A stretch of DNA of 64,000 nt from a virus (IMGVR_UViG_3300042391_000634:248001-312000); one strand, 5' to 3'. Shown: positions 27,334 to 35,904, numbered from the stretch's first letter. The notes: generated by a model not told the origin, from the letters alone. Program-made: numbers and translations.

Positions 27334-27956
27334 TGAGATTAATTACGTTTGGTGATAGTTGGACGGCAGGACATGGAATTGAGACAGATGTAAAATACAA
27401 AGAGGAACCGTTCCCTCACATGTTCATCCAAAAATTAAGAGACATGAACTCATGGCCAAGATGGGTCTCAGATAAATTAAAATGTGAATATATTAATTTA
27501 GGTGTTTGTGGTTATGGTAATGAATATATTTTAAAAGATATTAAAGAAACAGTTGAAAACGGGTTCATTAATAAAGATGATATTGTTATAGTAATGTTAT
27601 CATATCCTTACCGTTATAAATCAAAAGACATTCACAATGTGGTTGAAATATATCTATTAATGGAAGAATTATTGGGGGGATATAAACATTTTTATTTTAA
27701 TTCTTTCTATCCGTCATTTAGAGAAGAGGATGTGGACACAAAAAAATTACCTGAATATTTTATAAATCCAGATGGGTGCGTATCTGATGTATTAAGAAAG
27801 TATGAAATAAAAAACGATATAGGTGTTTGGGAGTATGAGAGTAGGTCAGTTTGGAATGATGAGAAAAATTTCTACGAAGGAGATTACCACCCAAATTTAA
27901 AGGGGTATAAAATAATTGCAAAACACATATATGACGAAATCAAACGAAGAATCTAA
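27333..27956 (+). CDS. SGNH/GDSL hydrolase-like protein
   Basis: The 207-residue protein has LITFGDSWTAGHGIE (canonical GDS block I), YINLGVCGYGNEYILKDI (block II), VIVMLSYPYRYKS, and GDYHPNLKGYKIIAKHIYDE (block V with Asp-x-His, HPN). It is the most canonical SGNH protein in the window. It follows a diverged SGNH gene with a one-base overlap, and the next gene starts inside its last codons. Such enzymes deacetylate or transacylate sugars. Confidence 0.7.
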   Translation: MRLITFGDSWTAGHGIETDVKYKEEPFPHMFIQKLRDMNSWPRWVSDKLKCEYINLGVCGYGNEYILKDIKETVENGFINKDDIVIVMLSYPYRYKSKDIHNVVEIYLLMEELLGGYKHFYFNSFYPSFREEDVDTKKLPEYFINPDGCVSDVLRKYEIKNDIGVWEYESRSVWNDEKNFYEGDYHPNLKGYKIIAKHIYDEIKRRI

Positions 27957-28665
27957 AAAAATATGGGAACAATACCTAACTGAAGAATATGTTAAACATG
28001 TTGGATATACCCCATATATTCCGAAAGAAACTGATTATTACGCGGTTATAATTGAACCAAGGGTTCATCCTGATTTGTTAACGGTAATAAAATCTACAAT
28101 GTTTCATTTAAATGAAACAAATTCATCTATCAAATGGGGGTTACAAATATTTCACGGTAATCAAAATAAAGAATTGGTTGAAAACATTAAGTTAAGTTTA
28201 GGTAATGTGACTTTAACAAATATTGGAATTGATAACTTTACTCATACTGAACATAGTAGATATATGGAAAGTGTTGAGTTTTGGAGACAAGTAAAAGGAA
28301 CTAAGGCTTTAATCTTCCAAACGGATTCCTTATTATTAAGGAGCGGAATAGATGATTTTTTAGAATATGATTATGTGGGTGCACCGTGGAGAAAACCCAA
28401 AGAAAATCAATGGGTCGGAAACGGAGGATTATCATTAAGAACAGTTAGTAAAATGATTGAGATTTGTGAAAATAATCCAGTTACTGAAGATATTTTAGAG
28501 GATATTTATTTTATGAAGTATATGGAGGGAAACGGAGTTGCAGATATCGAAACCGCAATGAAGTTTAGTATGGAGGATGTATTTTCACCAAACCCCTTAG
28601 GAGTTCATAACCCAATAAGGCACATAGGACCTGAACAATTAAAAAAGGTTTTATATAAAAAGTAA
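27931..28665 (+). CDS. DUF5672 protein (GT-A-like glycosyltransferase)
   Basis: The 244-residue protein matches DUF5672: YYAVIIEPRVHPDLLTVIKS, EFWRQVKGTKALIFQTDSLL (strand ending in the Thr-Asp-Ser of a DxD-like site), DFLEYDYVGAPWRKPKEN, WVGNGGLSLRTVSKMIEIC and EDIYFMKYMEGNG (acidic catalytic region). The family occurs beside glycosyltransferases in bacteria and phages and is thought to be GT-A-like. I prefer the ATG at 27931 over a TTG 15 bases upstream. It overlaps the preceding SGNH gene and ends 3 bases before the carbamoyltransferase. Confidence 0.75.
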   Translation: MTKSNEESKKIWEQYLTEEYVKHVGYTPYIPKETDYYAVIIEPRVHPDLLTVIKSTMFHLNETNSSIKWGLQIFHGNQNKELVENIKLSLGNVTLTNIGIDNFTHTEHSRYMESVEFWRQVKGTKALIFQTDSLLLRSGIDDFLEYDYVGAPWRKPKENQWVGNGGLSLRTVSKMIEICENNPVTEDILEDIYFMKYMEGNGVADIETAMKFSMEDVFSPNPLGVHNPIRHIGPEQLKKVLYKK

Positions 28666-28668
28666 GTA

Positions 28669-30336
28669 ATGTATATAATAGGAATTTCAGCATTTTATCA
28701 CGATTCATCTGTTTGTTTATTCAGAGATAACCAATTAATATTTGCATGTGAAGAAGAGAAGTTCACAGGTATTAAACATGATGATTCGTTTCCAAAAAAA
28801 GCGTTGGAATATATCTACAAACAATATAAGATAACACCAAAGAATTTACAGGCGGTTTGTTATTATGAAGACCCACAATTGAAATATCAAAGAGTAATGG
28901 AAAACATTAAACCTCAATGGTTTAAGAATCCATTATATTCATTAAAATCTTATTTGAAAATACGTAATAATGTAAAAGAGATTGATAAGAAATTAAAGGA
29001 GATTTGTTCCACCGTATTTTATTCAACACATCACGAGGCTCATCAATATTATGCACATTATACATCACATTTTGAGGAGTCAACTTGTTTATCGGTTGAT
29101 GGTGTAGGTGAGATTGATACCGTATCATTAGGTGTTGCCGATTATAATGGAATCAAATACAGTTCACTTGCAAAGTATCCACATTCAATGGGTCTTTATT
29201 ACTCCGCATTAACCTCATATTTAGGGTTCAGACCAAACGAAGGAGAGTATAAGGTAATGGGATTAGCGTCCTATGGTGACCCCCAAAAGTATATTAAAGA
29301 GGTAAGAAACCTTATATCATTTAAATCAGGTAAGTTAGTATGTAATATGGATGTATTTTGTTGGAATAAGACAGATAAATCCATGTTCAATGAAAAACTT
29401 GCGGAACTATTAAGTGTTCCACAAAGATTACCCGAAGAAACTTTAGAACAAACACACAAAGATTTAGCGGCCGCTGTTCAATTAAGATATGAGGAAGTAT
29501 TGTTTGAAATTATTAAATCAATTAGACATGTAAGTAAAAGTCTAAACTTAACGTTGAGTGGTGGTTGTGCTTATAACGGAACCGCAAATGGTAAGATTAT
29601 TGATAAGACACACTTTACACATCTTTGGATACCACCCGCACCATCAGATGCAGGATCAGCAATCGGTGCTGTTGTTCATTATTTAGTTAAAGAACGTAAA
29701 GTAAGGAGTAAAATTACAAGAAGTCCATTTTTGGGTCCTGAATATTATTACGATTATATTAGACGTGCAATTGGTATGAACAACTTTAAAAAATATGAAT
29801 CTGAAAATAAATTAAGAACCCATATTGCTCAAAAAATATTTGAAGGTAAAGTAGTTGGGTGGTTTCAAGGACACATTGAATTTGGATCTCGAGCGTTAGG
29901 TAATAGATCTATTTTAGCTAATCCAACGTTTCCCGATATGAAAGATAGAATCAATAAGGTAATTAAAAAGAGAGAAGGTTTTAGACCATTCGCACCAATG
30001 GTTACTCAAGATAAACAACATCAATTCTTTGAAATGACGGATGATGTTCCATATATGAATCAAGTTGTTAAAGTTAAGGATGAATATAGAGACAAATTAC
30101 CGGCGGTAACACATGTAGACGGTAGTGCTAGAGTTCAAACAGTTTATAAACACACAATGATACATGATTTATTAATCGAATTTGAAAAATTAAGTGGTTA
30201 TCCAATTTTATTGAATACCTCATTCAATGTTAAAGATAAAACAATGGTATTAACACCAAAAGATGCCGTTGATACTTTCTTTGATACTGATATGGATATA
30301 TTAGTAATGGGTAATTATGTTATGTATAAAAATTAA
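28669..30336 (+). CDS. Carbamoyltransferase (NodU/TobZ family)
   Basis: The 555-residue protein has the two-domain NodU/TobZ plan. The N-terminal Kae1-like part carries IGISAFYHDSSVCLF, FACEEEKFTGIKHD, STHHEAHQYYAHY (metal-binding His residues), CLSVDGVGEIDTVSLG and EGEYKVMGLASYG. The C-terminal YrdC-like part carries VVGWFQGHIEFGSRALGNRS, REGFRPFAPMV and LLNTSFNVKDKTM. Such enzymes make carbamoyl-AMP from carbamoyl phosphate and ATP and carbamoylate a sugar hydroxyl (as in Nod factor or tobramycin). Length and motifs are complete. A 38-aa companion and an SGNH-like gene follow. Confidence 0.9.
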   Translation: MYIIGISAFYHDSSVCLFRDNQLIFACEEEKFTGIKHDDSFPKKALEYIYKQYKITPKNLQAVCYYEDPQLKYQRVMENIKPQWFKNPLYSLKSYLKIRNNVKEIDKKLKEICSTVFYSTHHEAHQYYAHYTSHFEESTCLSVDGVGEIDTVSLGVADYNGIKYSSLAKYPHSMGLYYSALTSYLGFRPNEGEYKVMGLASYGDPQKYIKEVRNLISFKSGKLVCNMDVFCWNKTDKSMFNEKLAELLSVPQRLPEETLEQTHKDLAAAVQLRYEEVLFEIIKSIRHVSKSLNLTLSGGCAYNGTANGKIIDKTHFTHLWIPPAPSDAGSAIGAVVHYLVKERKVRSKITRSPFLGPEYYYDYIRRAIGMNNFKKYESENKLRTHIAQKIFEGKVVGWFQGHIEFGSRALGNRSILANPTFPDMKDRINKVIKKREGFRPFAPMVTQDKQHQFFEMTDDVPYMNQVVKVKDEYRDKLPAVTHVDGSARVQTVYKHTMIHDLLIEFEKLSGYPILLNTSFNVKDKTMVLTPKDAVDTFFDTDMDILVMGNYVMYKN

Positions 30337-30339
30337 AAT

Positions 30340-30456
30340 ATGAAAAAACTAATCAATTGGGTGAAGAAATACTTTGCCGACAAGAAAAGAAAGAAAGAAT
30401 TTAAAAAGAAATTAGAAGAATTACGTAAAAGAGATCCATTTATCTATAACCACTAA
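30340..30456 (+). CDS. Small basic companion of the carbamoyltransferase (38 aa)
   Basis: The ATG at 30340 opens MKKLINWVKKYFADKKRKKE, continues as one amphipathic Lys-rich helix, and ends in the neat tail RKRDPFIYNH. It sits 3 bases after the carbamoyltransferase and 3 before an SGNH-like gene. Small proteins ending in a similar RDPFIY stretch follow NodU-type genes elsewhere, from memory (DUF5989-like context). It may chaperone the enzyme or bind membrane or nucleic acid. Function unknown. Confidence 0.65.
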   Translation: MKKLINWVKKYFADKKRKKEFKKKLEELRKRDPFIYNH

Positions 30457-30459
30457 TCT

Positions 30460-31194
30460 ATGTTAATATATACAAATGGTTGTTCACATAGTGACGATCA
30501 CCCAACACTCAAAGAGAGTTATGTTTGGCCTAATCAACTTATGAGTGGATTTACCAAATCATTTAACTATTATCATAATCAATCTATTTTACCTTTGACT
30601 TTAAGTGAAATAAAGGCATTAGATAATGACTTTTTAGTTAATGATGCGAGATCTGGTGTTGGTAATGATAAGATATTTCATCAATCAATGGAATCCATAT
30701 GTAAATTAATGAGTACAGGTAAAAAACCTGATTTTGTTATAATACAATGGTCGGGACCAAATAGACGAGAACATTGTTTAATGGATGAAAAACCAGTATA
30801 TGTAACTTTATATGATAACACAGAATACCATTTAAAGTATGAACCGATGGGTAGTATGCATACAATTCATTATGTATATTGTTTACAACAATTTTTAATG
30901 AATCACGATATTCCTTATTATTTTTTCAATTATATGCAATTTGACTATAGTATTACGGAATTAGAAATATATAAAAAAATCGATATAGGTAGATTCGTTG
31001 ATTTTGGGTTACATAGTAGAACATTATTTACGGGTTTAATCGACCTCTTTAAAGAAAAAAGGTTCAATAGAGATGAACAGGGTCATGCAAATGAGGAAGG
31101 AAATAAATTTATTGCGGATAAAATAATGGGGACAATAAAAAATGACCCATTAAATGAAAAATTTATTGAGAATTATTTCTCAAAATCAACTTAA
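30460..31194 (+). CDS. SGNH-like protein
   Basis: The 244-residue protein begins LIYTNGCSHSDDHPT (block I with GCSHS), then VNDARSGVGNDKIFHQSM (block II), FVIIQWSGPNRREH (in place of GxND), and DEQGHANEEGNKFIADKI (block V). The GCSHS variant also occurs in the copy at 58571. It is the third gene of the carbamoyltransferase trio, so it may act on the same glycan. Catalysis not shown. Confidence 0.6.
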   Translation: MLIYTNGCSHSDDHPTLKESYVWPNQLMSGFTKSFNYYHNQSILPLTLSEIKALDNDFLVNDARSGVGNDKIFHQSMESICKLMSTGKKPDFVIIQWSGPNRREHCLMDEKPVYVTLYDNTEYHLKYEPMGSMHTIHYVYCLQQFLMNHDIPYYFFNYMQFDYSITELEIYKKIDIGRFVDFGLHSRTLFTGLIDLFKEKRFNRDEQGHANEEGNKFIADKIMGTIKNDPLNEKFIENYFSKST

Positions 31195-31214
31195 TTGATT
31201 ATATTAATAATATT

Positions 31215-31649
31215 ATGATATATTGGTTAACAGGACAACCCGGATCAGGTAAAACAACATTAGCATCATGGATACAGGCGAGTTTCCCAATTAAATCTAT
31301 GATAGTAGATGGGGACGATATCCGTGAGATATTTGTAAATAAAGATTATAGTGAGGAAGGTAGACGTAAAAATATAGAAAAGGCTCAGATTTTGGCTAAA
31401 TTCTTACACCATAAAGGGTATACTGTTATTGTATCGTTAGTTTCACCTTATAGAGATCAAAGAGAACAATTTAAGATTGAAATGGGGGATGATTTGATTG
31501 AAATTTATGTTCATACCACAAATATTAGAGGTAGAGAACAATTTCATGTTAATTATGAGGAACCCCAAACCTTTTTTATTGATTGTGATACAACGGATAG
31601 TTCCGAATATAACACATTTATGGAATTAAGAAGAAAATTAAAAATATAG
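31215..31649 (+). CDS. APS-kinase-like P-loop kinase (CysC family)
   Basis: The 144-residue protein has Walker A LTGQPGSGKTTLA (5-17), IVDGDDIREIF (substrate loop), DYSEEGRRKNIEKAQILAK (APS-binding Arg-Lys-Asn), and VSLVSPYRDQREQF (lid-side motif). It is shorter than cellular CysC (about 200 residues), and its C-terminal part is reduced. The family phosphorylates adenosine 5'-phosphosulfate to PAPS; phage versions may act on other adenylylated or sugar hydroxyl substrates. It is followed by a nucleotidyltransferase and a DUF2061 gene, with a sulfotransferase-like gene 4 kb on. Confidence 0.75.
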   Translation: MIYWLTGQPGSGKTTLASWIQASFPIKSMIVDGDDIREIFVNKDYSEEGRRKNIEKAQILAKFLHHKGYTVIVSLVSPYRDQREQFKIEMGDDLIEIYVHTTNIRGREQFHVNYEEPQTFFIDCDTTDSSEYNTFMELRRKLKI

Positions 31650-31652
31650 AAT

Positions 31653-32036
31653 ATGAGTAAAAAATATGCGATGTATGTGGGGCGTTGGCAAAATTGGCAT
31701 AAGGGTCATGAATGGCTCCTTAACCAACAATTAGAGAAGGGAAAAGATGTGTGGGTGGCAATTAGAAATGTGGAGATAGATGAGAATAATCCAAAAACTG
31801 CTCAACAGGTGATGATGGATTTATCAGATACTCAGTTCTTTAAAGAAAATTCACAAAGAATTAATATATCAATTATTCCAGACATTGAGAGTATCAATTA
31901 CGGTAGAGGAGTTGGATATGACGTTATTTACCACGAACCACCTGAAGAAGTAGCTAAAATTAGTGGTACAAGTATCAGAAACGGGTATATTGACTCAAAT
32001 GGAGATATTATTGAATATCCTAATATGAATAATTAA
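31653..32036 (+). CDS. Cytidylyltransferase-like nucleotidyltransferase (HxGH type)
   Basis: The 127-residue protein has MYVGRWQNWHKGHEWLLNQQ with an HxGH site (His-Lys-Gly-His), DVWVAIRNVEIDENNPKT, and a C-terminal ISGTSIRNGYI equivalent to the ISSTxIR motif. This is the CTP_transf_like fold, which transfers AMP or CMP to a phosphate, as in NMN adenylyltransferase or GCT; ATP sulfurylase is a distant relative. Placed next to the APS-kinase-like gene it could provide the adenylylated substrate, but its true substrate cannot be read from sequence. Confidence 0.75.
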   Translation: MSKKYAMYVGRWQNWHKGHEWLLNQQLEKGKDVWVAIRNVEIDENNPKTAQQVMMDLSDTQFFKENSQRINISIIPDIESINYGRGVGYDVIYHEPPEEVAKISGTSIRNGYIDSNGDIIEYPNMNN

Positions 32037-32252
32037 ATGATAGTAGAACGTAAACGACATATAGCCAAAACCATTTCATATCGTATTGTGAGCACCCTAA
32101 TTGGATTTTTACTAATGTGGTTGATAAGTGGGTCGATTAAGGTCGGAGCGGCGTTTGGGTTAGCTGAATTAATTTATAAACCAATTCAATATTATGTTCA
32201 TGAAAGAATTTGGTATAAATTGATAAAATTTGGATTAAAAGATAAAAAATAA
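32037..32252 (+). CDS. DUF2061 two-helix membrane protein
   Basis: The 71-residue protein matches DUF2061: RKRHIAKTISYRIVSTLIGF, LLMWLISGSIKVGAAFG, and a tail beginning ELIYKPIQYYVHERIW. Two membrane helices (about 13-32 and 36-50) flank a short loop, with basic ends. In bacteria the family is often found beside sulfate-activation genes, and here it directly follows an APS-kinase-like and a nucleotidyltransferase gene. The ATG abuts the previous stop. Inner-membrane location inferred. Confidence 0.8.
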   Translation: MIVERKRHIAKTISYRIVSTLIGFLLMWLISGSIKVGAAFGLAELIYKPIQYYVHERIWYKLIKFGLKDKK

Positions 32253-32253
32253 G

Positions 32254-32261
32254 TATTTATA
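32254..32261 (+). promoter_or_regulatory. TATTTATA element before 32280 (candidate late promoter)
   Basis: AAGTATTTATA (octamer 32254-32261) lies 18 bases before the ATG. The same AGTATTTATA decamer precedes the fibre gene at 46170 and the small virion-like gene at 48279. Its reverse complement, TATAAATA, is the T4 late promoter core, but here the reading strand is opposite. Function inferred from recurrence. Confidence 0.4.
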
Positions 32262-32279
32262 TACAAATAACAAAAAGAT

Positions 32280-33770
32280 ATGAGAACAGTATTGATAGGT
32301 TCGGACTTTATGTACGACAAAGATGGTAATTTAAAACCAATTGAAATAAATACATCAGTAGGTTGGGATGGTGCCGAAAAAGTAGAAGATGATGTAGATT
32401 GTTTAGATTTAACAAATTTATATCAATTTGTTGAGAATAACAATTTTCAAAATGTACATTATATTGGAAACATTGGTTTTTTTCACAAAACATTAGAAAC
32501 ACACTATAGTGGAAGTTCAGTTACATATGAATTTCATAGTGTTAGTGCAACTGCCATTACTATACCATATATCGAAGATACAACCGATGTATTAATTATT
32601 AGAAGTGCATATGATACGACCGCATTAGTAGATGATACATATTGTAGAGATAAAATTGAATTTCTTAAATTAATTAAAGATTCTTCATTTAGTTCTCAAT
32701 TTGTGTATAAAGATGAAACCAATACATTGGTTTCAAATATTACATCTATAAATGATAACGGTGAACATCCTAATTTTATACTTAAATCAATATTACCAAA
32801 TTACGATATATCATTATACCCAAAATATTTTAAAGTAACGAATCAATCGGAATTAGATACTATTATTGCAAATAATGTTACTACCAATTATTTCTTAATG
32901 GAATATTTGTATAATCCAACTAAAATTTGGGGGGGACATCTGACAGTAATAAGAAGTTTAAATTTATTAGTTCCACCAAATTTAGAATCAATTCAACTTG
33001 GACAATATACAAAATTAAATCAAAATATGTTATTGACAGGTGTAACATATAATCTAACCACATTAGAAGTTGATGCAGATTTTAGATCTAGTTATAGTAC
33101 ACTTCCAATAATAGACAATGTTCCTAAATTGTTAGATGCAGACATGGTAGAAATGGCGGATGGTTCATTTAAAACTGCGTTGGATTTACAAGTTGGTGAT
33201 AGTATTAAAACAATTGAAATTCCAAATCCGGCTGGAACTAGTATAGATAGTTATATATCATCCGAATTTGGTCTTACATATGAAACCTTATTAACTGATA
33301 CAATATACACAACCAATGTCATTACCAATAAACAAAAAGTAAACACTTTAACTTTTATACGTGAATTAGTATTTGACGATAATAGTACGTGGGAAGATAC
33401 ATCCGCTTCACGTTATTTGATAGATAGAGCGGGTGTGGTTATGTTTAAATCTTTATTTGGAATATTTGCAGGAGATGTAGTTTTATTGTTAGATACTACC
33501 GATGAGAATATAAATTTTGTAAGAAAAACTGTTGTATCAAATACTGAATTTAAAAGAGTTTTTTCTGGATGGTTTATTTCAGTTGAGAATGCAAAATTAT
33601 TCTTAACTAAAACTCCGGGTTCAACTAATAACGAATCATTTGTTTCAATTGAACATAATAGAGCTCCTTGTCCTACCTATGCATGTAATAGTGGATGTGG
33701 ATATTATTGTCCGTCTTGTCCAAAAAATCAATCATGTGCACCGGACAATGAGTGTTCACCAATTTGTTAA
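32280..33770 (+). CDS. Hint-domain-like protein with ATP-grasp-like opening and Cys-rich tail
   Basis: The 496-residue protein opens with IGSDFMYDKDGNLKPIEINT, which matches the metal-binding end of ATP-grasp folds (Asp...Glu-Ile-Asn), although the rest of that fold is not evident. Near 280-310, LLDADMVEMADGSFKTALDL followed by QVGDSIKT resembles the first Hint block. FSGWFISVENAKLFLTK near 430 resembles the closing Hint block, but the splice or cleavage Cys/Ser is not obvious. The last 35 residues hold nine cysteines in C-x-C-like spacing, a possible metal or disulfide knot. The TATTTATA element upstream groups it with virion genes. Role unknown. Confidence 0.6.
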   Translation: MRTVLIGSDFMYDKDGNLKPIEINTSVGWDGAEKVEDDVDCLDLTNLYQFVENNNFQNVHYIGNIGFFHKTLETHYSGSSVTYEFHSVSATAITIPYIEDTTDVLIIRSAYDTTALVDDTYCRDKIEFLKLIKDSSFSSQFVYKDETNTLVSNITSINDNGEHPNFILKSILPNYDISLYPKYFKVTNQSELDTIIANNVTTNYFLMEYLYNPTKIWGGHLTVIRSLNLLVPPNLESIQLGQYTKLNQNMLLTGVTYNLTTLEVDADFRSSYSTLPIIDNVPKLLDADMVEMADGSFKTALDLQVGDSIKTIEIPNPAGTSIDSYISSEFGLTYETLLTDTIYTTNVITNKQKVNTLTFIRELVFDDNSTWEDTSASRYLIDRAGVVMFKSLFGIFAGDVVLLLDTTDENINFVRKTVVSNTEFKRVFSGWFISVENAKLFLTKTPGSTNNESFVSIEHNRAPCPTYACNSGCGYYCPSCPKNQSCAPDNECSPIC

Positions 33771-33798
33771 TAATAATTCTTAAATAAAATAAAATAAA

Positions 33799-33888
33799 AT
33801 GGCAATCATAATATCAAATACCGATATCAATACTTTAAATACCACAATGACAACAATTGGTAGTTTAATAGTAACCGCAAACTCATAA
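33799..33888 (+). CDS. Possible 29-aa peptide
   Basis: An ATG at 33799 opens MAIIISNTDINTLNTTMTTI and ends at TAA 33886. It sits just after four AAAAT-type pentamers, an arrangement seen before other starts here. The N-terminal MAIII strand and Thr-rich rest are unfamiliar. Length alone does not prove coding, so this is tentative; it fills the gap between two firm genes. Confidence 0.35.
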   Translation: MAIIISNTDINTLNTTMTTIGSLIVTANS

Positions 33889-33920
33889 TGATTTATTAAT
33901 CATTTAATAATTAGTTATAT

Positions 33921-34451
33921 ATGATACACCTTATAAAAGGTATATTAACAAAAGAAGAATGTAACATTCTTAAAAACCAGTTTGATATTGATAAACAAAT
34001 CAATCCATCACTAGATAAATCAAAGGTTACAGGTAACACCTATGGGTATGAACCTTCTTATATTTTCAATGAATATTTAGATAAACTTAAATCATCTGTT
34101 TTAAAACTTAATTATAAAATAGATGATTTAAGAAATGTCAATTCATATATCAGAGAATACAAAAATAATGATTTTTTAAAAAAACATAGAGATAGAGACG
34201 ATATTAGTGTTACTATGTCGATATGTGTAGAATCAACAATAAATAAAGTTTGGCCATTAAATGCTGAAATTGATGATATAGAATATTCTTTTAACACAAA
34301 TGTAGGCGATGCTATTGTGTTATTTGATGCGGATAAAATATATCATTGGAGAGATATTTTAATTTGTAATCAAAATGAAAGAGTAATACAATTCTTTTTA
34401 CATTGGACACCCATTATACAGATTACCAAAAAAATAAAAACAATAATATAA
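33921..34451 (+). CDS. 2OG-Fe(II) dioxygenase (type 1 of three)
   Basis: The 176-residue protein begins IKGILTKEECNILKNQF, the usual lead helix of phage prolyl-hydroxylase-like enzymes. The metal facial triad is H89-x-D91 (KKHRDRDD) and H142 (KIYHWRD), with R154 (ERVIQFFLHW) as the 2-oxoglutarate anchor. The fold would hydroxylate a protein side chain or a small substrate. Its last codons ACA ATA ATA TAA overlap the next ATG. It heads three adjacent but dissimilar oxygenases. Substrate unknown. Confidence 0.75.
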   Translation: MIHLIKGILTKEECNILKNQFDIDKQINPSLDKSKVTGNTYGYEPSYIFNEYLDKLKSSVLKLNYKIDDLRNVNSYIREYKNNDFLKKHRDRDDISVTMSICVESTINKVWPLNAEIDDIEYSFNTNVGDAIVLFDADKIYHWRDILICNQNERVIQFFLHWTPIIQITKKIKTII

Positions 34452-34996
34452 TGAATTATAATTTTAAATATTATGGCCAAGTAGATGTATCTAATATCGA
34501 TAATTTAATTGTAAATACCCAATTAAATTGGGATGAATACACATATAGACAAACCGATAGATATGGTCAATCCGATACTAAAACAATACCATTATTATGG
34601 TCTGAAGATTTTGTTGAAAATATAACTTGGAAATCTTATGAAATTTTTAAAGATAGTTTAATTGAAATAGAAAATAATTTAATCAATTTATTGGGAGAAG
34701 GTAAAATTGAAGTTGCACTATTAATTAATTTACCAAAAAATAAAAAAATATTACCACACATAGATTCTGGATATGAACATTTTTTTAAAACTAAAAGAAT
34801 ACATATACCAATTACAACAAATGATAAATGTAACTTTATGGTTGGTGAAGAAATTGTACAAATGAAACTAGGTGAAATATGGGAAATTGATAATGCAAAT
34901 AAAGTACATGGTGTTAATAATGATGGGAATACTGATAGAATTCATTTATTAATAGACTATCAAATTTCTGACAAAAAAATAAAAACATTATTATAA
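34451..34996 (+). CDS. Aspartyl/asparaginyl beta-hydroxylase-like oxygenase (type 2 of three)
   Basis: The 181-residue protein (ATG at 34451, TAATG junction) has KILPHIDSGYEHFFKTKRIH with H103 and D105 as metal ligands and R116 nearby. It continues with LGEIWEIDNANKVHGVNNDG (H153, distal ligand) and DRIHLLIDY (R163). The order and RIHIPI strand resemble the Asp/Asn beta-hydroxylase cupin family rather than P4H. A longer in-frame start lies inside the previous gene and is unlikely. It would hydroxylate an Asp, Asn or similar side chain. Target unknown. Confidence 0.7.
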   Translation: MNYNFKYYGQVDVSNIDNLIVNTQLNWDEYTYRQTDRYGQSDTKTIPLLWSEDFVENITWKSYEIFKDSLIEIENNLINLLGEGKIEVALLINLPKNKKILPHIDSGYEHFFKTKRIHIPITTNDKCNFMVGEEIVQMKLGEIWEIDNANKVHGVNNDGNTDRIHLLIDYQISDKKIKTLL

Positions 34997-35009
34997 ACAA
35001 AAATAAATT

Positions 35010-35591
35010 ATGGCATTTACATATACAATAGTTCCTGAATTTTTAACAAAAGAAGAATGTAATATAATATTAAATTTTTCATTAAAAGAATTAAAATTAG
35101 AACCATCTCAAATTGTTACTCATTATATGGGTGGTAATGTTGATACCGATATAAGGAAGTCAAATCAAGTATTTTTTCCATATTATAAAGAATTTCCATT
35201 TTTATTAGAAAAAATGAGTAAATTGTTAAATAAACATATTGACGTTAAAGGATTTGATTTGGATTATGAACATAGTCAATTTCAATTTACAGAGTATAAT
35301 TCAGGTGACCATTTTGGTTGGCATAGAGATGTAATTGGTGAAAAAATTACAAATTATGATAGATATTGTTCGTTAGTGATACAATTAAATGATGAATATG
35401 AAGAAGGTGATTTACAAATAAAAGATATAGAAGATAAAACATTAACAGTTGAAAAAGGTGTTGGCAATTTAATATTATTTTTATCTAATATTGAACATAG
35501 AGTAGTGCCAGTAAAAAGTGGAGTTAGATACACATTAGTTAATTGGGTAAAATTAATGGAAAAAAAAGATTATAAAAAAACATTATTATGA
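35010..35591 (+). CDS. 2OG-Fe(II) dioxygenase, PKHD type (type 3 of three)
   Basis: The 193-residue protein shows IVPEFLTKEECNIILNF, then the prolyl hydroxylase-type core YNSGDHFGWHRDVIG (H105, D107), EEGDLQIKDIEDKTLTVEKG (major strand), FLSNIEHRVVPVKSG (H163) and VRYTLVNWV (R173). This agrees with PKHD-type hydroxylases of phages. The stop overlaps a TATG junction and the Zn-ribbon gene follows after 1 base. Target unknown; a virion protein or tRNA/ribosomal protein is possible. Confidence 0.8.
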   Translation: MAFTYTIVPEFLTKEECNIILNFSLKELKLEPSQIVTHYMGGNVDTDIRKSNQVFFPYYKEFPFLLEKMSKLLNKHIDVKGFDLDYEHSQFQFTEYNSGDHFGWHRDVIGEKITNYDRYCSLVIQLNDEYEEGDLQIKDIEDKTLTVEKGVGNLILFLSNIEHRVVPVKSGVRYTLVNWVKLMEKKDYKKTLL

Positions 35592-35592
35592 T

Positions 35593-35904
35593 ATGAAATT
35601 AGATTTTAAAGAAATATTCACAGCTTGGTATAATGTTGTAAATCATACTCCTGAACAAAGGGAGTTGGCAGATAAAAGATTTGCAATATGTTTAGAATGT
35701 CCATCTAAAAAAGAAATATTAGAAGGTAAAGAATGGTCTTTAAAATGTGGAGAATGTGGTTGCCCATTAAAGGCGAAAGTTTATACAAAAAAAACATATA
35801 ACAATAAAGATGGTTCATGTCCACTTAATAAATGGAAAGAAATTGAAATAGAATATATAAGTAATGTCAAAACCAATTATAAAACCAAAAAAACAATTAT
35901 ATAA
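35593..35904 (+). CDS. Small zinc-ribbon protein
   Basis: The 103-residue protein has a four- to five-Cys zinc pattern: FAICLECPSKKE, then LKCGECGCPLKAKVYTKK, then DGSCPLNKW. Phages carry many small proteins with the same C-x2-C-P, C-x2-C-G-C-P-L and CP-x2-KW series; their role is unknown. The residue order is well kept and frames the metal site. It follows the oxygenases by one base and precedes the sulfotransferase-like gene by two. Confidence 0.65.
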   Translation: MKLDFKEIFTAWYNVVNHTPEQRELADKRFAICLECPSKKEILEGKEWSLKCGECGCPLKAKVYTKKTYNNKDGSCPLNKWKEIEIEYISNVKTNYKTKKTII

